DNA of 64,000 nucleotides from Lasiodiplodia sp. COLG20. Lineage: Eukaryota; Ascomycota; Dothideomycetes; Botryosphaeriales; Botryosphaeriaceae. Of the stretch, positions 11,587-28,328 are shown piece by piece (positions within the stretch are counted from its first letter, which is position 1; every line of letters starts with the position of its first letter). A program made the translations under genes and the position numbers. The notes beneath the pieces are model-generated. The model saw only the letters and a program-made list of their open reading frames with translations. It was not told the DNA's origin and did no database searches. The stretch lies in the NCBI GenBank assembly GCA_009801085.1, contig VNWV01000004.1, positions 3,160,543 through 3,224,542 of the forward strand, written 5' to 3'.

Positions 11587-13154
11587 TCAGATGCTGTGGC
11601 CGTGGGCGTTGACCTCAGCGAAGCCAGCAGGGAGGCCACGGGGCTGGACGGGAGCGGCGTAGAAGTGGGGGGTGTTGCGGTAGTAAGCACCGCCCTTGTG
11701 GGACTGGACGGCGCGAGAAAGGGCCTCCTTGGAGATGGTCCAGGTGGTGGAGTTCTCCTTGGTGGCGCAGGCGGCGTCGTTGAAGCCCTCGATCTCGGAC
11801 AGGCAGTGCTGCTTGACGCCGTCCTGGATGGCGAAGAGGTGGCGCCAGTCGAGGCTGTCCTCGGCGAGCGACCAGGCCATGACGTTGGCGACGCCGAGCA
11901 CGTCGACGATGTCGTCGAACTTGCGCTCGATGTGCACGGGCTCGTCCCAGGTCCAGAAGAGCGAGGCGTTGCGGTCGAGGAAGTAGTGGCCGCCGTTGGT
12001 CTCGTCGACAACGGGCTTGGCCAGGGCGTTCTGCCACGACTGGATGGCCGTCAGGCCGTTGCACTGGCCCCAGCCCGCCTGGCAGGAGAGACCGCAGTGA
12101 GCTTCGCTGTTGCCGCACCAGCCGCCAGAGCTGCAGCAGTTGCCGGCGCTGCACTTGTAGCCGGTGGTGCCGCCACAGGTGCCGTCGGGGCTCTCGGTCA
12201 GGTTGGTCGGGGCGGTGGAGCCCAGGCTGGACTTCTCGAAGGTCAGGGCGCCGGAGAGGCCGTTGTCGGATCCGTCAGCGAGCTCGAGGGCGACGGTCTT
12301 GCAGCCCTCGCCGAGGGGCTCCTGGGCGCAGTTGGACTTGGGGTCGATGGTGAAGTACTTGGCGTAGAAGGCGAAGCCGAGGGTGGCCTTGGATGCGGGC
12401 AGGCCGAGGTCGAGGTAGCGCTGGATCGAGTCGCGCGAGCCGACGAGGTCGGAGTGGTGCTTGGTGAAGTTGTCGCGGCGGTTCATGAAGTCGTAGGTCA
12501 TGATGCCGAACCAGTCGACCAGCGGCACGATCTTGGGCATGGTGTCGGCGGTGAAGGCCATCATGTCGCGCTCAAGACCGGGGACGGCGATCGACAGCAG
12601 CTTGTCCTGGCCGATGGCCTTGCGGGTGGCCTCGAGCAGCAGCGGGAAGGCGTCGATCTCCCAGACCTTCTCCGTGTTGGGCACGGTCTTGTAGTCGGCA
12701 CCGTTGCCGCCGACGTACTCGTAGTCGATGTCTGGGTGAGTGGTCAGTATGGTGCGCAAATCGTCTTAAGTGGAGTCGACTCACCGATGCCGTCCAGGTT
12801 GTACTTCTCGATCAGCTTCTTGCAGTTGTTGGCGAAGCGGGTGCGAGCGGTCTCGTCCTTCATGGTTAAGGTGTAGTTGACATCGTTCCAGCCGCCGATG
12901 GCAGCCAGGACCTTGACGCCGGGGTCGAAACGGGCACGGAAGGTCTCGACGGGCTCGAACAGCTCGAAGGTGCCGCCCTCCTCGGTGAGGAAGTCGTTGG
13001 TCGACACAAAGGCCATGATGGCCGTGTCGATACCGGCGTTGGTGGTCCGGTTGCCCAGGTCCGACAAGTGCCACTCGTCGGCGTACATGATGTAGCGCGC
13101 AGAGGCGAGCTGGGTGGCCGCGGCCAGCAGCGTGGCGGCGGAGAGGAGCTTCAT
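11587..13154 (-). CDS. GH18 chitinase with embedded CBM18 chitin-binding domain
   Basis: Two exons (12785-13154, 11587-12731) encode 504 residues. A signal peptide covers about residues 1-19. The GH18 barrel shows KVLAAIGGWN and the catalytic DGIDIDYE motif with the acid Glu128; the 53-base intron splits this motif inside the codon of Asp124, so it is only complete after splicing. A cysteine-rich CBM18 module (TGYKCSAGNCCSSGGWCG) sits around residues 270-310, inside the catalytic domain, and barrel sequence resumes after it (FLDRNASLFWTWDEP, GVANVMAWSLAED). It should cleave chitin outside the cell, for wall remodelling, nutrition or attack on other fungi. Exo or endo action cannot be told. 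A TTTAAAA box lies about 50 bases before the start. Confidence 0.93.
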
Positions 13155-14811
13155 AGCGACGGTGGAGTTGTTGGCGCAAGAAAGAGCGACTTAAGGCAAG
13201 GCCTTTTAAAGAGAGTGGTAGATGGAAAAGGAAAAAGACAGACTGTCGTCACTGGCCCGCGCAGAAAAGAGGGTCAGGTGGTGGTTGTTGAGAAGAAACA
13301 GGGCCCATGGTGGGCAGCCGACTGCCTTTATCCCCTTCATCTTGGCCTGCTCGTCGCGGACGTGTCAGTCGACGGCACGCTTCGCTGAGGTGAAGAGGCT
13401 CATTCTCTCATTTCAAAGGGGAGGCTCGGTTGAGTCAGTGCGTCCCCGCAGAAAGGTGTCGCTGGGGGTTGGCGCGCATTGGCAAACACTGGCGGGCCAA
13501 TCACCACCACGGTAGCGAGTCGCAAGTGTGCCCAAGTATGCCGGCTCTTCTGCAGCATACTTTCGCAACTTCCGTAACCTTCATTCTATTTTTGCCGCTT
13601 CTAACGCCCGTCGAGCGTTTGCTGGATGCAGGTACCAGCTTGCGTTCCTTCGCGCGCACCGTTTGCACGCCTCTCCTTTTTCTCTCGCTACGCTATCGTT
13701 TGCATACAAGCGAATGGAGGGTGCACGCGGCCACTACATGGCTCTCTGACTTTTAAGCTTGGGTACGGTGGTTTAGGGCGTTTCATGCGCATCAACGCCC
13801 ATGACGCACGACACGAGTAGAGCACAAGGCCTTCCCGGTACATCCGGCCATCCACCTCCCAAATACTCAAGACAAGGCAGTTTCCGCCCGCACATGCGAT
13901 CTCGGGCAAAAGTGCGCGCGAAAAAGGAGAGAGCATCAGCCGAATGATGGTCAGACATGCAGAGCTGAACCCTTGTCCCGCCGGTCTCGTGAGACCCCTC
14001 TGGATGCGACACACCCCGCAATGCTCGCGCTCGGCATCGACAGAACCACGCGCGTGAAGCCTCCACGAACTGGTCTTCATGGTGCTGCGTGATCTGCTCC
14101 TCAAGGCTCACCCTGGAAAAAAAGAATAAGAATAAGAAAAAAGGAATAAGGGTGAGCCCGACGATTAACTACCAGATGGGGCGTTCCGTTAAGCTCCATT
14201 GTTCTAGAGCCGACAATACTCGCCGGGAAGAATAGCAGTCAAAAATGCCGACGCCCATAGCTTTTCTCACGCTACTCGAGCATATACGGTACTAAGGATT
14301 GCGCGTCACACCGCCTGACAGAGACTCTATTCCTCACATGACTAAGCGTGCCCCGTATTCCGTTATGACTTCAATATAGCAACCCGATCATCGATCCTCC
14401 CGCCGCCCGCTGTCATCCGCCGATCTACTTGGCACTTCGACCCCAGTCGTGTCTTTTACGATCTACGCTTCGCTGCCTTCTCGAAGACGGAGCCGTGGCG
14501 CAACGAGTTAGAACGTCGATGGAATGGTCGAGACTTCCGAGTAAGTAGCACGTGTGAATGAATCAGCCCTGCAGGGATTGAGGATTGGTATGAATCGTTT
14601 ATTAATGAGTCCAGCGAAGATCATTCTGGACTAAGAGTGAAGTAGAAACAATCAAGCGGAACACTATTTACAATAAGAGCGTCGAATATCTACAAGGAGT
14701 CTCGTAAAACCAGTTCTTTATCTCCCATTAACTCCCCCATGCTAACCATCGCTTCCAGTATAAAACGAAAAAAGACGTATTCACAAGTGCTTCTCTCTAC
14801 ACCGGTTCCAT
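13155..14811. other. 1.7-kb region without supported gene
   Basis: Runs from the chitinase promoter (TTTAAAA at about 13204-13210) to the 3' end of the peroxidase. No domain-bearing reading frame and no RNA gene are visible. Confidence 0.5.
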
Positions 14812-15828
14812 TTACCGAGCGCGGTCGTTGATGGGCATGCGCCTGATGTCCCTCTTGATGCTCGTGCCCTTGGGCAGCACCGAGGTGCAGTCGGCCCAGT
14901 TCTTGTACGTGTCGGACGAGATGCCGAGCAGGCTGAGGCGGAACATGGCGTCGGCGAACTTGCCGGTCCACTTGCCCTGGTTGTTGACGAAGCCGCTGAA
15001 CTCCTTGCCGACGGCGGTCGACTTGTTGGACAGGTTGATGTCGCTCTGGAAGCGGGCGACGCCGGCGGGCGGGTTGTACGTCTCGGCGTAGTACTTGACG
15101 TCCCACGTGCCCGGGGTGCTGTCCTGCGGCGCGCCGATGGGGATTTGCGTCTGGGCGATGTTCTTGCTCGTGCTGTGCGCGCCCATCAGCGCCGCCAGGT
15201 CGACCGCGTCGAAGCCCTTGTCCTGGAACAGCTGGTACAGGCTGTTGTGGTCGCTGCCCGGGCCGAATCCGGGAGGCATCACGCCCGTCGGCGACGCCTG
15301 GGTCGAGTCGCCGCGTCCGACCAGAGTCTTGACGGTGGGCCCGCCCGGGCAGGTCACGGTGGCGTGGTTGCCCGCGAACTGGATCAGGTCGGCGGCGCCG
15401 ACGCCCTGCGGCTTGTACTTTGCGTACTTGGCCGTGATGTAGACGTGGTACGCCTGCAGTCCGTTGTTCTCGGGGCGAAGCATCTCGGACGGGACGAGGA
15501 GGAGGGAACCGTCGGCGCCGCCCGAGGCCGGGGCGTAGCTGGGCAGCTTGAGCGAGAAGGTGCCCGCGTCGTGGAAGGCATAGCGGATGGCGGCGCGAGC
15601 GAGGTCGGTGCACTGGCCGTCGGAGCCCAGGAAGTCCTTGGTGAGGTCGGAAGAGATGGTCGAGTAAACCGCCGGGCAGGAGGGGTTTTTGCGAGGGGTG
15701 AGGTTGGAGAGGGCCCGCGAGGTTATATCGTTGACGGCCGAGGAAAGGGAGTCAAGGGATGAGGAGAAGGAGAAAGAATACGCGGTGCTTCCGCATGCGG
15801 AAAGAAGGAGAATAGACGAGGCACGCAT
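14812..15828 (-). CDS. Class II-type heme peroxidase, secreted (ligninase-like)
   Basis: A single-exon protein of 338 residues with a signal peptide (about residues 1-20). The distal heme pocket is Arg82 and His86 in IRYAFHDAG, with Asp87 as a calcium ligand; the calcium-site GADGS follows near residue 105; the proximal His218 is in LMGAHSTS. This is the layout of fungal class II secretory peroxidases, of which ascomycetes carry ligninase-like members. The enzyme oxidises phenolic or other aromatic substrates with H2O2 outside the cell. I chose the ATG at 15828 because it starts the signal peptide directly; an ATG eight codons upstream (15852) would put polar residues ahead of it. A TATATAT box lies ~110 bases upstream. 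The GMC oxidoreductase is the next gene upstream on the same strand. Whether it reaches lignin-peroxidase potential cannot be told. Confidence 0.92.
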   Translation of the reverse strand: MRASSILLLSACGSTAYSFSFSSSLDSLSSAVNDITSRALSNLTPRKNPSCPAVYSTISSDLTKDFLGSDGQCTDLARAAIRYAFHDAGTFSLKLPSYAPASGGADGSLLLVPSEMLRPENNGLQAYHVYITAKYAKYKPQGVGAADLIQFAGNHATVTCPGGPTVKTLVGRGDSTQASPTGVMPPGFGPGSDHNSLYQLFQDKGFDAVDLAALMGAHSTSKNIAQTQIPIGAPQDSTPGTWDVKYYAETYNPPAGVARFQSDINLSNKSTAVGKEFSGFVNNQGKWTGKFADAMFRLSLLGISSDTYKNWADCTSVLPKGTSIKRDIRRMPINDRAR

Positions 15829-17728
15829 GGTGATTGGCTGGATTGGTCGCAAGTGGCTTCCTCAAAAGATGAGATTGTTTGATGGAGCGAGATGCTGGTG
15901 GTGATGGATGGTAAGAAGTGCAGGACGATGAGGGCCATATATACAAGATTCTCTTCTGCCTTGGATGAGTTGACTCTTCACAGCTGCCATCTCGACCTCT
16001 CTGGACCTGCCGGGGAGGCGCATGGACGGAGGATTCGCGGGCCCGCCATACGCCACCGCAGCCTGCCACTATTTTCGATGGACGTTCCGGGCTTGGGTGT
16101 CTGAGGAGCTCGACTGCCGGCGCCTCAGCTGGTGAACGCCGCCAGCTTGGGCGAGAACGTTGGATCCAACGCGCTGCCAATGCTGTCACGCTTCAACGAA
16201 GGTACCCGAGCGCCTCGTGGGAAGTCGTGGCGCAGTGCCAACACAGTACCGCCAAGAAAACGATGAGCTTCGACAGCGCCTTCGCTACCGTATGTGTCCA
16301 TCTGGGTCGGTTCAGCCTTACCGCTTCTCGCCCAGGAACGCTCCCACGCGATTGGACGCAGGCTGGTTCAGCTGCTGCAGTCTGCGGTGCCAAGTAATCA
16401 GCTCACCAAAGACACGCTAGCATCGCGTTAGGCGTCAAGGCCACAGTACCAATATCTGCATACTACTAAGTTCAACGGCGGTGTAACTAGACGGACGGGA
16501 TATCATTGAACCCCGCGCGGAAGATAGAGCTTTGACATGTCTACGATCTCGTATTTTCCAGAGCAGGTAAGCCTCACGAAAGCCCAATCAGCGGAACTTT
16601 AGGTGGAGATCCGGGTGCCAGGTGGTGCGGCTGAACACGTCCTTTACGATCTACGGTTTAGCTCCGAGTTCTCCCCGCATGTGAGATTACTCGTATAGGT
16701 AAGCGATACGCCCCTTTTGGGAAAGATGATACGCGGAGCCAGCTACGTGGAGAGCGCGCCGTGGGGAAGATGCCGTCGTGCTTGGCACGCTATCCCAAGC
16801 TTTCAGCCCACGTCCTGGTCCCGCTTTGCTCCCTTGGATTTCGCTCTGCCGGCGTTCCAGACTGGGAACCTCGTTCGACCTCCCAGCTGCGCGGTTCCTG
16901 GTTTCCGTCCGGGTCCTTCCAAGTACCAGGTACATGGACGGTTTGAAAAATTTCTCGCGTGGCAAACGGTCGACCACTGTACCGGTCGCTTCAATGTTGT
17001 GGCATGTTCCGGTAAGCTCGTCAGAGTTCACATTGCGTGCATGTTGAAGAGCAGGGATAATGCAGGAATACACGATAAGCAAGGGAGTTTTTGATTCAAG
17101 ATCATCGGATGACAGAGCTATTTTCGTCTCGGCTATGCAGGATCAGCCGTGCGAGATGCATACAAGATACCGACATCTAGGTTTATCCCGCACGTAGCTC
17201 CTTCGTATCATGCGCAGCCACCCCCAAAAGCCGTAAGCCACCACAACTCCACACTATAGCACCGCCCAATCACGGCCCCGCCATTACTACGGGTCTAGAT
17301 TGTGCGAATCAGCAGTCACTCAAAACACGGCAGCCGAGTAAGGTAATGGCTCTAATGTGCTCTTTTCATTCGTTCTCACCGCCCGTCATCACTAACTAAC
17401 AGCGTGGCTTCCTGCTTTTCGTCCAGCCCCAATGGCTTGGCACGCATTGGAGCTTGGCATAAGGTATTTTCCGATGATGGTATCGTTCCTTCCCACCGTC
17501 TATGTCTATGAATCCCAGTCTATATCCCTAAAGAGGCAAAAGTGGCTCTGTTCGCCAAGACCTGCGTACCATGCCAGCTCATGCCGCAGGTCACTTGAAG
17601 AGAAAAAAAAAGTCAAAATAAGGCGAGCCAAGGGAAACAGCATTGGCTGGTTCGGCTGGTTCCGAGCTCGGAAGAAGAGAAAAAGAGGAGTCGAGACTAC
17701 CGCAGAAGCAGGAAATGCTTAGCTGCGA
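15829..17728. other. 1.9-kb region without supported gene
   Basis: Contains the peroxidase promoter near 15830-16000 and the 3' side of the GMC gene near 17700. Open frames at 16700-17100 occur on both strands and lack motifs. No repeats seen. Confidence 0.5.
15937..15943 (-). promoter_or_regulatory. TATA box of the peroxidase gene
   Basis: TATATAT on the minus strand, about 110 bases before the chosen ATG at 15828. It also supports that start region. Confidence 0.5.
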
Positions 17729-24103
<6,375 letters not shown>

Positions 24104-25171
24104 ATGAAGTTCTCCACCATTGCCGCGCTGTTCAGCGCCACTGCCCTTGTCGCTGCTCACCCCGAGAAGCATGAACATACCGAGGATGCCGTTCAGCACG
24201 CGCGTGACTTGGTTGGTCGCAGCTCCGACAAGTGCGCTGCTGCGATTGAGAAGCGCAAGGCCGAGTTCATGGAGAAGCGCAAGCGCAGCCTCTACAAGCG
24301 CCAGGTGCGCGACGGCCGCATCCACGAGAAGCGCGATCTGGCCGAGATCGAGAAGCGCTCCATCTACCCCACCATCCAGAACAACACCTGCATCCTGGCC
24401 GAAGACACCATCTGGGGCCCTTACGGCATCGACGGCGAGATCCTCCGCCACGATCTCCGCGAGACCCAAGAGGGTCTCGACTTCTACCTCGACATCGGCC
24501 TCCTGGACGTCGAGACGTGCGAGCCCCTTTCCGGCGCCGCCGTGACCATCTGGAACTGCAACGCCACTGGCTCCTACTCGTCGTACACGGGCATCGACCC
24601 GGAGACGGCCGAGCTGCTGGACGGCTGGGAGAAGCGCGAGGACGGCACGACCGACGACGAGACGTTCCTGCGCGGCATCCAGAAGTCCGACTCGGAGGGC
24701 ATGGTCGAGTTCCTGACCAAGTTCCCGGGCTACTACGTCACGCGCACCACGCACATCCACCTGACGGTGCAGGCCGACGTGAACAACGGCACCTCGTACA
24801 GCGCCTCGGCCGTCCAGCACATCGGCCAGCTCTTCTTCGAGGAGGACATCATCAACACCGTCTACCAGCTGTCGCCCTACTCGGCCCACCTGTCCACCCT
24901 CAACCGCACCACCAACGACGAGGACTCGCTCCTGACCACCACCGGCACCAACGGCGCCAGCCCCATGATCTCCATCGAGTACCTCGGCGACGACATCAGC
25001 GACGGCCTCGTCGGCTACATCACTGTTGGCGTTAACAAGACTGCCGCCGGCATCGCCACTACCGGCATGAGCGTCAACCCCCAGGGTTTCATTCCTACTG
25101 TTTCCGTTGCTGATTCGGTCCGTGCTGCTGCCACTTCCGTTGATGCTGCTGCTGGCTACAAGAGGGTCTAG
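24104..25171 (+). CDS. Secreted intradiol ring-cleavage dioxygenase
   Basis: A single-exon protein of 355 residues with a signal peptide (about residues 1-18). The non-heme Fe(III) ligands of the intradiol family are visible: Tyr107 (WGPYGID), Tyr210 or 211 (FPGYYVTRTTHIH), His217 and His219. The enzyme opens catechol-type rings between the two hydroxyls using O2. Unlike the cytosolic catechol 1,2-dioxygenases, this belongs to the extracellular fungal group with a C-terminal extension. Residues 48-86 hold five Lys-Arg sites (EKR, EKRKR, YKR, EKR, EKR), so the segment before the catalytic domain may be removed by a Kex2-type protease. It sits downstream of the GMC/peroxidase pair, consistent with use of phenolic products (inference). 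Confidence 0.92.
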   Translation: MKFSTIAALFSATALVAAHPEKHEHTEDAVQHARDLVGRSSDKCAAAIEKRKAEFMEKRKRSLYKRQVRDGRIHEKRDLAEIEKRSIYPTIQNNTCILAEDTIWGPYGIDGEILRHDLRETQEGLDFYLDIGLLDVETCEPLSGAAVTIWNCNATGSYSSYTGIDPETAELLDGWEKREDGTTDDETFLRGIQKSDSEGMVEFLTKFPGYYVTRTTHIHLTVQADVNNGTSYSASAVQHIGQLFFEEDIINTVYQLSPYSAHLSTLNRTTNDEDSLLTTTGTNGASPMISIEYLGDDISDGLVGYITVGVNKTAAGIATTGMSVNPQGFIPTVSVADSVRAAATSVDAAAGYKRV

Positions 25172-25805
25172 AGTCTAGAAGGCTTCAACGGGGGGTTATA
25201 GATTAGAACGATGTTGATTAGATGAAGACGATTTCTCATATTTATGCAAGAATGAAAATTTCAAACACATTGCCTGTTTCCTTGGCCTTTTCAATATTTT
25301 TTGTGATCGCGAAAGCAGCTTTGTATCAGGATTACCCACCCAGCCTTAGCGTATACAGTCTAAAGTCACGTGTAGTAAATTTCTCCAAGCCATTGAACAC
25401 AATAATAGTACATATACAGTGACGATTGTCTCAGAAAAGCTAGGCAAAATGAGACCACTAGTTGGTAAGAAGTGGGAAGTGGACGCTGCTATATTGATGT
25501 AGGTGTGATGTTCCTGCTCCGAGGGTCGCAAATACGAAATCCCGCGCTAGCCGCTATATGCATATCAGCGGTGTGGGCCGATGGCGCTGTGCCGCAGCCT
25601 TGTCAAAATCTGTGATATGTACAGCCACGCCTTCTTTTCCATTCTTCTATTGTTACATAAACCTCCCTCTCCCGCAAATCACTTTGAAGACATTGCCTGG
25701 CCCTAAACCTGTATTTTCTACATATCTCATCTTTTTCCATCCACCACTCAAGCCTCAAAAATCCCTTCTAATCATTGCTCCTGGTCTTCGTTTGTCTATT
25801 GAACC
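25172..25805. other. Intergenic region
   Basis: Holds the 3' UTR of the dioxygenase and the promoter of the HET gene. AT-richer than its neighbours. No gene is supported. Confidence 0.5.
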
Positions 25806-28229
25806 ATGGCACACCACCTTGAGGCTGTGGTCAGACCACATCAATTATGCTCCGTCTGTCAAAACATTGTCGCCAGCTATACACCAGATGACTCCTGGCA
25901 AAGACAATCATTTGTCAACCACAAGACACGGCATGAAACTGAGCCTGGCTCCGGAAAAGCAAGATTATATGAGAGATTTTCTGATATTTGCCTATATTGG
26001 CATTCAAGGAAACCTCTTAAGCATCATCGCGATGTAGAGTGCCTTCGGAGGTCAGCCGAGGGCGGGTGCCATCTTTGTGCGCTTTTTGTTGGCTCGATTC
26101 GACTGAGCTCAAAAACATATGGCAAAGATCAAGCACAGTGTCGGATTGACGAGGATGGACCTCCGACGGGGAGACAACTCTACGTAGCTCCATGGGACCT
26201 CGAGCGCGTCGGAGCCACCGGCGGTACCTATTCCTCTAAGTATTGCTCCCGCACGTCGCTGAACCTCTTCGACATTTGTGTGACGGAACCGAGAATTGGC
26301 GATGCTTTAGCAAGCGTCCTGATCCACCAACATCCAAGGCATGGGACACTTGACGAGGCGCGTAGGTCAAGGTGCTTCAATAATCTCCCGAGGACGAATT
26401 CCGAACAACCCACTGAGTCTCGATTCACGTGGTGCGAATCTACTGGATCAAGAGAAGGAAGCCGGATGATCGCCAGATGGCTTCAACATTGCACGAAGAA
26501 TCATGAAGAATGCAACAACAATTATAGCAAATCCAGACCAACCCGATTACTGGATCTGGAGATGAACCTGGAAAGGGTTCGCCTTCTTTCAGGACACGAC
26601 GTAGGACCGCAGCCTTACGCGACGCTGAGCTACAGCTGGGGCCGCGTTTCTAGCGTCACTCTCCGACATGATAGCTACCAAGAACTCTCTTCCGGAATCA
26701 GAATTGAAACTCTATCAAGGACTATTCGTGAGGCGATTGAAGTGTGCAGAAGGCTCTCGATGAGGTACCTTTGGGTAGATGCTCTATGCATCATGCAAGA
26801 TGACGACAAAGAACTCGCCGAAGAGATTTCCCGAATGGGTTCAATCTATGCCGGATCCTTTTTCACTATTGCCGCAGCAGACTCTAGTGATTGTGAATCA
26901 GGCTGTTTCAGAGACCGTTCACCACTCTATCGAGAATGCTGTCATATTTGGAAGGATGAAAAGAGGTTGATCTTTTTTTCTCAACACGATCCGCCTCGGT
27001 GCTCAAAGAATCACCATTCAATGGACAACTACACTCTGGATTCTCGAGCATGGGTCTATCAGGAGCGTATGATGTCACCCCGAACGATTCAGTTCTGCCA
27101 TAACGAAATCGTTTGGGAATGCCGAGAGTCTTCAGTGTGCCAGACATGCGAGGGCGCCGAATGTTTCTATATGAGGGCCTCGCCAAGTTCGAAGGGGAAC
27201 TTCGTACAGCTGCAACGTTGGAGATCTTACGAAAGTCACGTATCTGCATTTCAGTCGATTTGGGGCCGCATAATGGACCGGTACAACCAGACATTGCTCA
27301 GCAATGACGACGATCGGCTAAGCGCACTTGCAGGCATAGCTGAGTTCCCATTACAGAAATTCAGATATCAGGCCTCTTTCGGATTGTGGCACCCGTTCTT
27401 CTTGGACGAACTTATCTGGGCCGTCTACACAGCTTGGAACAGTTCAATAAAAGGCCACAATAGCTTGAGCTCTTTTCCGAGCTGGTCTTGGGTTGGCATA
27501 AATGGTCGAGTTATAAGCATACTCAAAGGTGTCCCGGTCCAGAAATCACTTTTTACTGCGGCAATCGAGCTTCCACCGGCAACCCCCTTTGGGCAGGTAT
27601 CAATGCTATATAAGCAATTTCCACAGTCCGCTTCGTTCAGGGCCCGAGGCTGGTTGTTAAGTTGTAGACAGATGATCTATATGTGCCGGCCATACCCGCA
27701 GATATTCCGATGGGCTTTGTGGCCGATAGGAAAGGAGATGTCCGCAGAGATTCTGTCTCACCAAGAATTATCATGGAAAGTGTATTCAAACCTTGGGGAC
27801 CGCGATTTCAGCGCCGAAATCGAAACGTGTCCGTTACGGGGTAGAGCTTGGGCCAAGGTCGCTGCTTCCCTTGACAAGGTCCGATTTCTTCCCGATACCC
27901 AGCCTAAGGGGCCCCGGGACCTGTTTTGCTTTCTACTAAAGCGCGAGTTGAGCAAAACAGTTAATGGTGAGGAGGAGCTCACAGACTTTGGCCTAGTTTT
28001 GGAGCAGGTTGAGCCGGAGCGCAACCGTTTCAAGAGAGTGGGGTTCTGCAAAGAAAGGGTTGTATACAAAGATACTGGTCCCAAAACTGTACGTTTGTCT
28101 GCAAATTTCGACGAGCCGCTCCCCACGATATGCGAGCTCGGCGATAAGAGTAACTTGCTTGAGGCAATGAGTGACTGTTTCACGTTGTTTCATGGACGGA
28201 GTTCTGATGTGGAAATTGAGATTGTTTGA
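25806..28229 (+). CDS. HET-domain protein
   Basis: A single-exon protein of 807 residues. The N-terminal ~230 residues contain paired cysteines (CSVC, CHLC). The HET domain then follows with its three usual blocks: PYATLSYSWG near residue 275, LWVDALCIMQDD near residue 325, and later SRAWVYQERMMSPRTI with FCHNEIVWEC. The C-terminal part has DRLSALAGIAE and FPSWSWVGI, the same trailing motifs as in the partial HET gene at the left edge. HET proteins take part in non-self recognition and cell death. No NACHT, ankyrin or other partner domain is fused here. The frame is intact over its full length, so it is not a decayed copy. Confidence 0.92.
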   Translation: MAHHLEAVVRPHQLCSVCQNIVASYTPDDSWQRQSFVNHKTRHETEPGSGKARLYERFSDICLYWHSRKPLKHHRDVECLRRSAEGGCHLCALFVGSIRLSSKTYGKDQAQCRIDEDGPPTGRQLYVAPWDLERVGATGGTYSSKYCSRTSLNLFDICVTEPRIGDALASVLIHQHPRHGTLDEARRSRCFNNLPRTNSEQPTESRFTWCESTGSREGSRMIARWLQHCTKNHEECNNNYSKSRPTRLLDLEMNLERVRLLSGHDVGPQPYATLSYSWGRVSSVTLRHDSYQELSSGIRIETLSRTIREAIEVCRRLSMRYLWVDALCIMQDDDKELAEEISRMGSIYAGSFFTIAAADSSDCESGCFRDRSPLYRECCHIWKDEKRLIFFSQHDPPRCSKNHHSMDNYTLDSRAWVYQERMMSPRTIQFCHNEIVWECRESSVCQTCEGAECFYMRASPSSKGNFVQLQRWRSYESHVSAFQSIWGRIMDRYNQTLLSNDDDRLSALAGIAEFPLQKFRYQASFGLWHPFFLDELIWAVYTAWNSSIKGHNSLSSFPSWSWVGINGRVISILKGVPVQKSLFTAAIELPPATPFGQVSMLYKQFPQSASFRARGWLLSCRQMIYMCRPYPQIFRWALWPIGKEMSAEILSHQELSWKVYSNLGDRDFSAEIETCPLRGRAWAKVAASLDKVRFLPDTQPKGPRDLFCFLLKRELSKTVNGEEELTDFGLVLEQVEPERNRFKRVGFCKERVVYKDTGPKTVRLSANFDEPLPTICELGDKSNLLEAMSDCFTLFHGRSSDVEIEIV

Positions 28230-28328
28230 CGAACATCGGAGGTCATCAAATCAAAGCTCTAGCTAATAGACTGAAAATCCCCTACTCGACGAGTGCCTTC
28301 TGTATAACTCTATGAGTCTATCAATCTC

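Noticed and set aside
11596..12876. 426-codon plus-strand frame antisense to the chitinase
   Set aside because: Same reason: shadow of a GC-rich coding strand, crossing the chitinase intron without its own gene structure.
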